DNA from: Bordetella parapertussis
GTDB taxonomy: Bacteria; Pseudomonadota; Gammaproteobacteria; Burkholderiales; Burkholderiaceae_B
DNA: 20,546 bases
Direction of reading: 5' to 3'
Assembly: GCA_945903445.1 (NCBI GenBank)
Contig: CAMDNZ010000052.1
Coordinates: 1-20,546 of the forward strand
Positions 1-6,352 of the stretch are shown in pieces (position 1 is the first letter of the stretch; every line of letters begins with the position of its first letter). A program made the translations under genes and the position numbers. The notes beneath the pieces are model-generated. The model was given only the letters and a program-made list of their open reading frames with translations. It was not told where the DNA came from and did not search any database.

Positions 1-198
1 CCCGCTCAACACCAACCAGAACGCCTGGGCCATGAAACCACCGAACACGACCTCTGGCGGTGCGATGCCAAGCACCATGGCTGCTGCGAAGAACAGCATG
101 GCGGTCAGATATTCGGGCAGTGCGGTGGTCGCCCATAGCAGGATCGTAACCGTCACGACCAAACCGGCAAGCCAGATCGTATCGAAGGGAAGGGACAT
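1..198 (-). CDS. DASS/SLC13-type anion permease, N-terminal part (runs off window edge)
   Basis: The minus strand from an ATG at 198-196 stays open to the window edge. It encodes about 66 residues with two very hydrophobic stretches separated by a short TTALPEYLTAML segment. This pattern (first helix, then ALPEYLTA, then a helix ending GIAPPEVVFGGF) is familiar from the start of SLC13/DASS-type anion permeases and relatives of the ArsB/NhaD ion-transporter superfamily in betaproteobacteria, which move dicarboxylates, sulfate or similar anions across the inner membrane. No good Shine-Dalgarno sequence precedes the ATG, and the frame is open further upstream, so the exact start is not certain. 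The substrate cannot be told from this fragment. It is divergent from the ACR3-like gene. Confidence 0.6.
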   Translation of the reverse strand, partial: MSLPFDTIWLAGLVVTVTILLWATTALPEYLTAMLFFAAAMVLGIAPPEVVFGGFMAQAFWLVLSG

Positions 199-349
199 GA
201 GCGATGCAGAAGCAGATTTAGAGGCTGATGACAGGCTTACCCGCCATCGGCAGGTCGATCGCGAGCAAGTCTTCGACCGGTAGCGCCCGCTAAGATACGC
301 CTTTACTCGTGTGAATGTACATATATGTCCGAGTTCTTGGGGTTATCGC
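199..349. promoter_or_regulatory. Divergent intergenic region with an AT-rich palindrome
   Basis: This gap separates two divergent transporter genes and should hold both promoters. The only visible structure is the perfect 10-base palindrome ACATATATGT at 319-328, in an AT-rich patch (about 300-330) that stands out against the GC-rich surroundings. It could be part of a -10 region or an operator. A TTTACT at 302-307 is a weak -35 candidate. No known operator consensus is recognised. Confidence 0.3.
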
Positions 350-1318
350 ATGTCTGCGTCGTCGCTTGAGCGGCATCAGGTGTGGTTGTACCTGGCTGCG
401 GTGTCGGTCGGCGTAAGTGCCGGTCTCGCTTCGTCGTCCGTGGGGCCGATCAGCGACTGGCTGGTTTGGCCATTGTTGGCCGCCTTGCTGCTGGCGACTT
501 TTCTGCTGGTGCCGATGGCACATGTGCGTCCAGCGTTGGCCGATCGGCGGTTCGCCTTGGCCGTACTGGTGGGCAATTTCATCGTGTTGCCGTGCGTCGT
601 CGCGGCGTTGATGACGGTCTTGCCCGACCATCCTCCGCTGCGCTTGGGCGTCATGCTGGTGCTGCTGGCGCCTTGTATCGACTGGGTCATCACTTTTGCG
701 CAACTGGGGCGTGGCGACCCCGCTCGAGCCCTTGCGGTGATGCCCCTTAATCTGCTGGGTCAGATTGCGCTGCTGCCTGCGGCATGGTGGCTGGCGGGGC
801 CCCACGCACGGCCCACCCTATCGGGCGATGTTTTGATGTTGGCGATTGCCGTGGTCGCGGCACCTCTGATCCTTGCATTTACGCTGGACCACTGGATTGC
901 GGCCGCGCCCGGCGCTCGCGGCATCTGGCGCGCGCGCGCGTCTCGGTTGCCGGTGCCGCTATTGACGGCAGTGCTGGCGTGCGTCGCTGCGGCCCATGCC
1001 GACGCATTGATCGATGCGCTCGAGTACGTCGTCGGCAGTGGCTTGATATACGCGCTGGGCGTGTTCGTGGCGTTTCTCGTGCTGGCCGCCGTGGTGGCCA
1101 AAGTATTGGCGGTCGTCTGGCGCTTGCCTACGGCGCAAGGCCGCACGCTGGCGTTTTCCTTCGGCACCCGCAATTCGTTCGTCATCCTGCCGTGGGTTCT
1201 GGCGCTGCCGGCGGGCTGGGAGCTGGCCGCAGTCGTCGTCGTGCTGCAATCCCTGGTGGAATTGCTGGGCATGATCGCTTATCTGTGGCTCATCCCGCGC
1301 ACACTGTTTCCGGACTAG
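350..1318 (+). CDS. ACR3/BASS-family transporter (arsenite efflux or bile acid:sodium symporter-like)
   Basis: The protein has 322 residues if the ATG at 350 is used. An in-frame GTG at 311 would add 13 residues, but the ATG is preceded by TTGGGG and gives a normal family start (MSASSLERHQVWLYLAA). About ten hydrophobic helices are visible. The segment LAPCIDWVITFAQLGRGD corresponds to the conserved cysteine-containing helix of ACR3-like and bile acid:sodium symporter-like proteins, and a second conserved polar motif, FGTRNSF, lies near the C terminus, as expected for this 10-helix fold. ACR3 members export arsenite, but many relatives of this length are only annotated as 'arsenic resistance protein' by similarity. 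No arsR, arsC or arsH lies nearby, so an arsenic role is an inference. The stop codon overlaps that of the convergent oxidoreductase. Confidence 0.75.
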   Translation: MSASSLERHQVWLYLAAVSVGVSAGLASSSVGPISDWLVWPLLAALLLATFLLVPMAHVRPALADRRFALAVLVGNFIVLPCVVAALMTVLPDHPPLRLGVMLVLLAPCIDWVITFAQLGRGDPARALAVMPLNLLGQIALLPAAWWLAGPHARPTLSGDVLMLAIAVVAAPLILAFTLDHWIAAAPGARGIWRARASRLPVPLLTAVLACVAAAHADALIDALEYVVGSGLIYALGVFVAFLVLAAVVAKVLAVVWRLPTAQGRTLAFSFGTRNSFVILPWVLALPAGWELAAVVVVLQSLVELLGMIAYLWLIPRTLFPD

Positions 1319-2328
1319 AAACCGGCCAGCACATGTTTGCCGATGGCGCGGCCGCTTTCCAGCAACGCGTGTAGCGCTCGCAGATGGGCCGCATCGATGC
1401 GGCCATGCTCGCCGTTCAGCGTCGTGCGCAATACTCCGGCGTCCACCAAGGCGGCCACCTCGGTCAGCAGACGGTGCTGCTCGATCAAATCGGGCGTCCG
1501 ATACAGCGACCGGGTAAACATCAATTCCCAGCTCACGGTGATCGACTTGCGCTTGAGCGCCACGATGTCGAACCGCTGCGGATCGTCGATCAGCGATAGA
1601 TGGCCTTGCGGTGCGATCAGTTCGACGATGGCGGGCAAATGTGCGTCGGTCGCCGTCAGCCCTGCGACGTAGTCGGCCGGCGGCAGTCCTGATGCGGCCC
1701 AGCCTTCGTTCAGGGGCCGATGGTGGTCGATGACATGGTGTGCGCCCATTGCCTTACACCACTCGGCTGTTTCGGGTCGCGATGCCGTCGCCACCACCGT
1801 TAATCCGGTCAGCCGTCGGGCCAGTTGAATCAATATGGATCCCACACCACCCGCGCCATTGATGACCAACAAATGACCTGCGTCGGCTTTGACGCCGTAG
1901 GGCACACGCATCCGATGGAACAGCATTTCCCAGGCGGTAATGCTGGTCAAAGGTAGAGCCGCCGCTTCGGAAAACGACAGGCTTCTGGGTTTGAGGGCGG
2001 CAATGCGCTCGTCCACCAAATGCAATGCGCTATTGGCACCAGGACGGCCGATGTCGCCAGCGTAATACACCTCGTCGCCGGGTTGAAATAGCGTGACCGC
2101 CGAACCGACGGTATCGATTACGCCTGCGGCGTCCCAACCCAGAATGCGCGGCGCGTCGCCAGTCGGTGCTGCATTTTGCCGAATTTTGTAATCGACGGGA
2201 TTGACCGAAACGGCTTTGACCTTCACCCGGATGTCGTGAGGGCCTGGTGTGGGAGGCGGGAGGTCGAAGTCCTGAAGTGAATCTTCTGCGTCGATGGGCA
2301 AGTTGCGTCGATAACCAATCGCTTTCAT
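1315..2328 (-). CDS. MDR-family NADPH:quinone oxidoreductase / zinc-type alcohol dehydrogenase-like protein
   Basis: This 337-residue protein has the two-part MDR layout. A GroES-like N-terminal domain contains VSVNPVDYKIR and ILGWDAAGVI (about residues 40-70). A Rossmann domain carries NGAGGVGSILIQLA (about residues 157-170) for NAD(P)H binding. The catalytic and structural zinc cysteines of true alcohol dehydrogenases are absent, which fits the 'zinc-binding alcohol dehydrogenase family' named only by similarity; members act as NADPH-dependent quinone or enone reductases in the cytoplasm. GGGAGCG precedes the ATG at a suitable distance. The gene stands alone, converges on the ACR3-like gene (shared CTAG at the stops) and is divergent from the DUF2946-like gene. 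The substrate is unknown. Confidence 0.88.
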   Translation of the reverse strand: MKAIGYRRNLPIDAEDSLQDFDLPPPTPGPHDIRVKVKAVSVNPVDYKIRQNAAPTGDAPRILGWDAAGVIDTVGSAVTLFQPGDEVYYAGDIGRPGANSALHLVDERIAALKPRSLSFSEAAALPLTSITAWEMLFHRMRVPYGVKADAGHLLVINGAGGVGSILIQLARRLTGLTVVATASRPETAEWCKAMGAHHVIDHHRPLNEGWAASGLPPADYVAGLTATDAHLPAIVELIAPQGHLSLIDDPQRFDIVALKRKSITVSWELMFTRSLYRTPDLIEQHRLLTEVAALVDAGVLRTTLNGEHGRIDAAHLRALHALLESGRAIGKHVLAGF

Positions 2329-2463
2329 TTGGCGCTCCCAAAAACCTCAGGCTATCAGCCCGGTGTATCGCCGTGCCATAAAGCCCATCCTGGAGGCAGG
2401 GCAAATCGCTCGATTTTTCCCGAGTAAATGTGTCTTTGCTGCGGCGCGGTTAAAATTGGTTTC

Positions 2464-2976
2464 ATGATGGCTCGTCCGACCTCGCTTCGCCTCGCAGCAT
2501 CGCCCCGCATTTTATATGCATGGTGGTTGCTGGCGTGCGCGGTCCTTTTGCGTGCATTGATTCCGGTGGGCTTCATGCCGGACGATGCCGCGCTGAAAGC
2601 GGGTCGTCTGGCGCTCATGCTGTGCCCTCAGGCCGGGACGTTCGGCGCGCATGCGGAGCATGGCAAGCATGCGCGGCACGGGTCCGCTCTGGGCGTCGCC
2701 GCGATCGATGCTGCTGGCGCTGAACCCATTGCGCCGTATCGGGGTGACGATTCCGCCAGCCATGCCGATGCTCACGCGACCGGATTGTCCTGTCCGTTCT
2801 GGCTGACCGCTCAAGCGGCATGGCCCGCGCCGGCCGTGCCCGCGGTCATTGCGGCGGGCGCGGTGCTGTTATGGCGGCTGCCCAAGTCGCCGCAATGGGC
2901 GCCTCCCGCTCGGCGGCTGGCTTCTGGCCCGCCGGTCGGTCCACGAGCGCCGCCTCACCATCGAGTGCGATCTTGA
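2464..2976 (+). CDS. DUF2946-like membrane protein with histidine-rich loop
   Basis: The protein has 170 residues from the ATG pair at 2464/2467. An N-terminal helix (YAWWLLACAVLLRALIPVGF) followed by MPDD and then LMLCPQAG is the pattern of DUF2946-type proteins. A second helix (PAVPAVIAAGAVLLW) lies in the C-terminal third, and the tail contains the family-like PRAPPHH. Between the helices is a periplasmic segment with many histidines (HAEHGKHARHG, then SHADAHATG) before a CPFW motif. DUF2946 proteins have no assigned reaction. They are commonly found beside TonB-dependent receptors and PepSY proteins in metal-related loci, and a PepSY protein follows here. The histidines suggest copper, zinc or iron contact, which is an inference. 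The upstream frame could extend to 2428, but that part does not look like the family. Confidence 0.65.
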   Translation: MMARPTSLRLAASPRILYAWWLLACAVLLRALIPVGFMPDDAALKAGRLALMLCPQAGTFGAHAEHGKHARHGSALGVAAIDAAGAEPIAPYRGDDSASHADAHATGLSCPFWLTAQAAWPAPAVPAVIAAGAVLLWRLPKSPQWAPPARRLASGPPVGPRAPPHHRVRS

Positions 2977-3102
2977 TGCCACACCTGTCGGCGCGCGGGC
3001 AATGCCTGTGCCGCTACAGGTGTCTTCCTCGACGTGTTTGCAAGTCCAGCCGGGCAAGACTGTCCGTCGGCTGCGCACATGCATGCTTGCCTGGTGATAC
3101 GT

Positions 3103-4629
3103 ATGACTTCGCTTTCTTCTTCCGCAGCCGCCGAGCGCGCGCCTGCTCGCGCCAATCCCGGCCCTATCCTGGCCTTGATCACACGGCTTCATTTTTATGT
3201 CGGCCTGTTTGTCGGCCCGTTCATCCTGATCGCCGCGCTTTCAGGCGTCTTATATGTGTTCTCTCCCTCCATCGAGTCGAGCGTCTATAGCGATGTGCTG
3301 ACCACTGCATCGCGTGGACCCGCGCACGACCTGCGCGCGCAAGTCGATGCCGCGCTGGCGGTGGTTGGCGCCGATTCCAAGCCCATTGGTTTGCGTCCGG
3401 CGCGGGGCGAGGGCTACACCACACGGGTGATGTTCGATGCGCCCGGTCTGCGTGGGGGCGAATCTCGCGCCATCTTCGTTGACCCGGTCACCTTGGCCAT
3501 TACGGGGGATACCGTCGTTTATGGCACCAGTGGTTCGCTACCGGTGCGAACGTGGTTGGATCACCTTCATCGCGATTTGCTGATCGGTGAATGGGGACGT
3601 TACTACAGCGAGCTGGCGGCGTCGTGGCTGTGGTTGGCTACGTTGGGCGGGCTGGTGTTGTGGGCCTGTGGCGGTCCTCGCAATCGTGCCGACGTCGCAG
3701 CACGGAGTCCGCGCTTACGGGTGCGCCGTTGGCATGGCCGACTTGGCCTGATCATTGCGGTAGGCTTGATATTCATCTCGGCTACCGGGCTGACTTGGTC
3801 GAAATGGGCCGGCGACCGCATCGGTGTGGCGCGTCAACAATTTGGTTGGGTCACGCCGCCACTGATCACCCAATTGCCTGCATCTGCCGCCATTGGGCAC
3901 GGCGCGAACCATGCCGGATCCGCGGCGCAATCGCCGGCAGACGAGCACGCCAGTCATGGCGCGAATGCAGGAGCCGCCGAGCATGGTGCACATGCGCCGC
4001 CGGCGACGCACGCCGATCATGCCGATCATGCCGGGCATGTGCCGGCAGGGCCGGTGGGCGCAGCCAAACCCGGGACGATTCGACAGACGGCGGGTCTGTT
4101 CGACGGCGTGTTGATGACCGCACGCGCGGCGGGCATCGATGCCGCTTTGCTGGAGATTCGTGCGCCGAAGCGTGCAGATCAGGCTTGGACCGTGCGCGAG
4201 GTCGATCGAGCTTGGCCGACCCAGGTCGATGCCGTTGCCATCGATGCGCGTTCGATGCAGGTGGTGAGCCAGGCGAGGTTCGCCGACTTTCCCGTAGTAG
4301 CCAAATTGATTCGCTGGGGCATCGACGCGCATATGGGGATTCTGTTCGGCCTGCCGAACCAGCTGGTATTGGCGGCATTCGGTCTCTCGCTTGCCGCCAT
4401 GGTGGTGATGGGCTATATCATGTGGTGGCGGCGCCGTCCGGCAGCAGGCACCCGTGGTGCAACGCTGACCGATGCCTGGCGTCGTTTGTCCTGGATCGGT
4501 CGAGGCGTGACTGTAGCCCTTGCCATCGTTTTAGGATGGAGCATGCCCGTCATGGGTGTCAGCCTGGCCGCCTTTGTATTGGTCGATGTGGCGCGCACCT
4601 ATCGTCGCATGCGGCAAGATCCTGCTTGA
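3103..4629 (+). CDS. PepSY-associated TM protein (PiuB-like) with long histidine-rich insertion
   Basis: The protein has 508 residues from the ATG at 3103, which is preceded by GGTGA seven bases upstream; an open frame from 3034 gives an unlikely leader. The first helix with RLHFYVGLFVGPFILIAALSG and the following YVFSPSIES are hallmarks of PepSY-associated membrane proteins. These are four-helix inner-membrane proteins often linked to iron-siderophore or copper uptake and ferric reduction. WLDHLHRDLL, RRWHGRLGLI and the later WGIDAHMGILFGLPNQL are also typical histidine-bearing segments. About residues 265-312 form an alanine- and histidine-rich insertion with ten histidines, including THADHADHAGH, in a periplasmic loop. 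The gene lies 126 bp behind the DUF2946-like gene, probably in one operon. No TonB-dependent receptor is in the window, so the transported metal is unknown. Confidence 0.82.
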   Translation: MTSLSSSAAAERAPARANPGPILALITRLHFYVGLFVGPFILIAALSGVLYVFSPSIESSVYSDVLTTASRGPAHDLRAQVDAALAVVGADSKPIGLRPARGEGYTTRVMFDAPGLRGGESRAIFVDPVTLAITGDTVVYGTSGSLPVRTWLDHLHRDLLIGEWGRYYSELAASWLWLATLGGLVLWACGGPRNRADVAARSPRLRVRRWHGRLGLIIAVGLIFISATGLTWSKWAGDRIGVARQQFGWVTPPLITQLPASAAIGHGANHAGSAAQSPADEHASHGANAGAAEHGAHAPPATHADHADHAGHVPAGPVGAAKPGTIRQTAGLFDGVLMTARAAGIDAALLEIRAPKRADQAWTVREVDRAWPTQVDAVAIDARSMQVVSQARFADFPVVAKLIRWGIDAHMGILFGLPNQLVLAAFGLSLAAMVVMGYIMWWRRRPAAGTRGATLTDAWRRLSWIGRGVTVALAIVLGWSMPVMGVSLAAFVLVDVARTYRRMRQDPA

Positions 4630-4640
4630 AGACGCCCTAG

Positions 4641-4678
4641 CGTGTCGCGGCAGTCCGCTCGGACTGCGACGCGGCACG
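4641..4678 (+). terminator. Hairpin after the PepSY gene, possible terminator
   Basis: CAGTCC (4651-4656) and GGACTG (4661-4666) form a perfect six-base stem with a GCTC loop. The stem extends outward through GTCG (4644-4647) pairing with CGAC (4667-4670) across a small bulge. It lies 12-50 bases past the PepSY stop. There is no T-run after it, so it is not a canonical intrinsic terminator. Confidence 0.35.
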
Positions 4679-4720
4679 CGGGTTGCTCGAACACCGCATT
4701 GATGTTTAAGGGGGCCCGTC

Positions 4721-4906
4721 ATGAACCGTTTCTTCTCATTACTCGTGGTACTGCTGGCCGGCGCCACGACGCTGCTGGCGGGTTGTAGCCATGACTCTCC
4801 CGCTCAACGCGATGTCGGTATGCAGGCGAATGCACCGGATCGACAGCCTCAGCGCCCTCGAAGTTTCAGCGATCCGGGGCCGAACTATCCTGATACGGGT
4901 CGTTGA
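4721..4906 (+). CDS. Small lipoprotein (61 residues)
   Basis: The ATG at 4721 follows a strong AAGGGGG ribosome-binding site. The first 21 residues are a lipoprotein signal peptide: MNR, a hydrophobic core, then the lipobox LLAG|C with Cys22 as the lipidation site. The mature part is only about 40 residues. It is hydrophilic and rich in Pro, Arg, Asp and Ser (ending FSDPGPNYPDTGR), with no recognisable domain. Serine after the cysteine argues for outer-membrane sorting under the usual +2 rule. The last 41 bases overlap the 3' end of the convergent TPR gene. The function is unknown; the signal peptide and ribosome-binding site make it a likely real gene. Confidence 0.7.
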   Translation: MNRFFSLLVVLLAGATTLLAGCSHDSPAQRDVGMQANAPDRQPQRPRSFSDPGPNYPDTGR

Positions 4907-5378
4907 GCGCTTCCAGCAGTGCCCCGATTCGGGCCATGACGCTATCGGAGTCGTTATCGTCGCTTTCGACACCCAAGTCTGACGCTCGTGCCAGCGCCGC
5001 AGTTAATAGGTCGGCGGCAGCGTCCGGTTCATCGAGACCCAAATGACAAATCGCCGCGTGGTAATAAACCGATAGCGCGGGCGCCATGCTAAGTGCGGCC
5101 TCGTAATATATCAAGGCTCGATCGTAACGACCCAGGCGTTGATGCGACGCCGCTAATTCCAGTATGTAAGCCGCGTTATCCGGGAAGGACAGGACCAATC
5201 GACCCAAAGCAGCCTGCGCAGCCGGATAGTCGTGTTGCGCGAGATAGGCGCGGGCTTCTTCTTCAAGTTTCAACGTGCCGGGATGCGTATCGACTAATAG
5301 CACATCGCCTCCTACAACCCGCAGCGCGTCTTGTTTGACGCGGGCTAGCATATCGCTCAGTGCACGATCCATGCTCAT
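4866..5378 (-). CDS. TPR protein resembling type III secretion chaperones (LcrH/SycD-like)
   Basis: From the ATG at 5378, with GAGTGG just upstream, the protein has 170 residues. A TTG at 5408 would add ten. It contains about three TPR units (about residues 45-140), including ELAASHQRLGRYDRALIYYE and YYHAAICHLGLDEPDAAAD. The register, the FHAAECHLQLG-like motif, the 160-170 residue length and the ending RIGALLEALN all resemble the SycD/LcrH class II chaperones that hold translocator proteins of type III secretion. No secretion genes lie in this window, so it could also be an ordinary small TPR adaptor. The C-terminal region carries an acidic stretch (ESDDNDSDS). It is divergent from mntP, and its 3' end overlaps the small lipoprotein gene by 41 bases. 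Confidence 0.65.
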   Translation of the reverse strand: MSMDRALSDMLARVKQDALRVVGGDVLLVDTHPGTLKLEEEARAYLAQHDYPAAQAALGRLVLSFPDNAAYILELAASHQRLGRYDRALIYYEAALSMAPALSVYYHAAICHLGLDEPDAAADLLTAALARASDLGVESDDNDSDSVMARIGALLEALNDPYQDSSAPDR

Positions 5379-5524
5379 GGGTCCACTCAGAATTATTGCA
5401 ATCTGCAATCCTAGTATGCATGGTCGTCGGCGTTTGGACTTGCAGCCCGACTATTACATTGAGACTTTAAAATCACCGAAATAATGGTCGTATCGATATG
5501 CCGGTTTCGAGGTGCTAAAATCCG
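5379..5524. promoter_or_regulatory. Divergent intergenic region, likely mntP promoter
   Basis: This region between the TPR gene and the riboswitch should hold the mntP promoter. TTGAGA at 5459-5464 and AATAAT at 5480-5485 are reasonable -35 and -10 matches, but the 15-base spacing is short. The stretch is AT-rich compared with its surroundings. Transcription from here would place the riboswitch at the 5' end of the mRNA. No MntR or Fur box was recognised. Confidence 0.3.
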
Positions 5525-5527
5525 GCC

Positions 5528-5682
5528 TCCTCATTGGGGAGTAGCCTGCTTCCGGGTTCGCCGGAAGCGCCCGCATCAACAGACTCGGCCGTCAGACGCC
5601 GTGGTGCGGGTAGCCGGAACGGGTTGGCGAGACCAAAAGGCATGCGTGCGACAGCGTCGGGCGCGCGTGCGCTTTTGGCCGG
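5528..5682 (+). promoter_or_regulatory. yybP-ykoY manganese riboswitch (mntP leader)
   Basis: Both invariant loops of the yybP-ykoY aptamer are present: GGGGAGTAGC at 5536-5545 and GGCGAGACC at 5626-5634. Between them lie the expected helices. GCTTCCGG (5548-5555) pairs perfectly with CCGGAAGC (5561-5568) over a five-base loop, and CCCGCATCA (5570-5578) pairs with TGGTGCGGG (5602-5610). TTGG at 5534-5537 can pair with CCAA at 5633-5636 as the closing helix. Just downstream, CCAAAAG with GCATGCGTGC (5633-5649) can instead pair with 5661-5678 to form a 17-bp alternative stem, so the two structures compete for CCAA. The family senses Mn2+ and turns on Mn exporters, and mntP starts 25 bases downstream. 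No T-run follows the alternative stem, so control is more likely on translation or Rho. Confidence 0.92.
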
Positions 5683-5706
5683 CCCGACTGTTTGGCAAAG
5701 TACTTC

Positions 5707-6270
5707 ATGAATCTTGCTTCCACTGTGCTGCTGGCACTTGCCATGTCCGCGGACACATTTGCCGTCGCGGTCTGTAAAGGTGCAGCTTTGCATCGCCCGC
5801 GCTGGGGTGAAGCCTTGCGCACGGGTTCTATTTTTGGTGTGATCGAAGCGTTGACGCCTATCGCGGGCTGGGCCGTGGGACAGGTGGCTGCACCCTATGT
5901 GCGGGGGTGGGATCACTGGATCGCCTTCGGCTTGTTGCTAGGCTTGGGCGTGCGTATGGTGACTGCCGGCTTGCGAAGCGCGCCACCGGACGCATTCGAT
6001 CGGAAACCTGCACGGCATGCGTTCTGGATGCTGGCGCTGGCAGGATTGGCGACTAGCCTGGACGCTTTTGCCGTGGGCGTCAGTTTGGCCTTTTTAGAGG
6101 CCGCCATCGTGATGACGGCTATCGCCATCGGCTTAGCGACCCTGGTCATGGTGACTTTGGGCGTCATGCTGGGCCGCGTACTGGGCGGCATCGTCGGAAG
6201 GCGTGCCGAGGTGCTGGGCGGGCTGGTGCTGATCGGTATCGGCAGCTATATGCTGGCGCCCCATCTGTGA
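5707..6270 (+). CDS. mntP: Manganese efflux pump MntP
   Basis: The ATG at 5707 gives 187 residues, the usual MntP length. A TTG at 5692 would add five residues and spoil the conserved start. The protein has six hydrophobic segments in two repeats, each with an acidic motif: LALAMSADTFAVAV (Asp16, matching the essential Asp16 of the E. coli protein) and LATSLDAFAVGV (Asp near residue 119). EALRTGSIFGVIEALTPIAGW is another family signature. MntP sits in the inner membrane and exports Mn2+ to prevent manganese toxicity. The yybP-ykoY riboswitch directly upstream confirms the assignment and gives Mn2+-dependent induction. The gene is monocistronic and converges on the MATE gene. Confidence 0.96.
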   Translation: MNLASTVLLALAMSADTFAVAVCKGAALHRPRWGEALRTGSIFGVIEALTPIAGWAVGQVAAPYVRGWDHWIAFGLLLGLGVRMVTAGLRSAPPDAFDRKPARHAFWMLALAGLATSLDAFAVGVSLAFLEAAIVMTAIAIGLATLVMVTLGVMLGRVLGGIVGRRAEVLGGLVLIGIGSYMLAPHL

Positions 6271-6317
6271 TGGGACGCTAGCGATCGAGCCGGTCTAGAT
6301 CGCAGTACGATGTCGCT

Positions 6318-6352
6318 GGTCGATCAGCCGCGCGCCGGGCGGCTGATCGACC
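6318..6352. terminator. Perfect 14-bp inverted repeat between mntP and the MATE gene
   Basis: GGTCGATCAGCCGC (6318-6331) and its exact complement (6339-6352) enclose a seven-base loop. The element spans the MATE stop codon at 6324-6326 and lies 48 bases past the mntP stop, so it could end transcription in both directions. Neither side is followed by a T-run. The repeat encodes the last residues of the MATE protein. Confidence 0.5.

Noticed and set aside
32..283. Plus-strand 83-residue open frame at the left edge
   Set aside because: It lies antisense to a convincing membrane-transporter start on the minus strand and has no family resemblance or ribosome-binding site.
5484..5777. 97-residue open frame upstream of mntP
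   Set aside because: It covers the riboswitch and overlaps the mntP start in another frame; its Cys/Arg-rich content is typical of out-of-frame GC-rich DNA.
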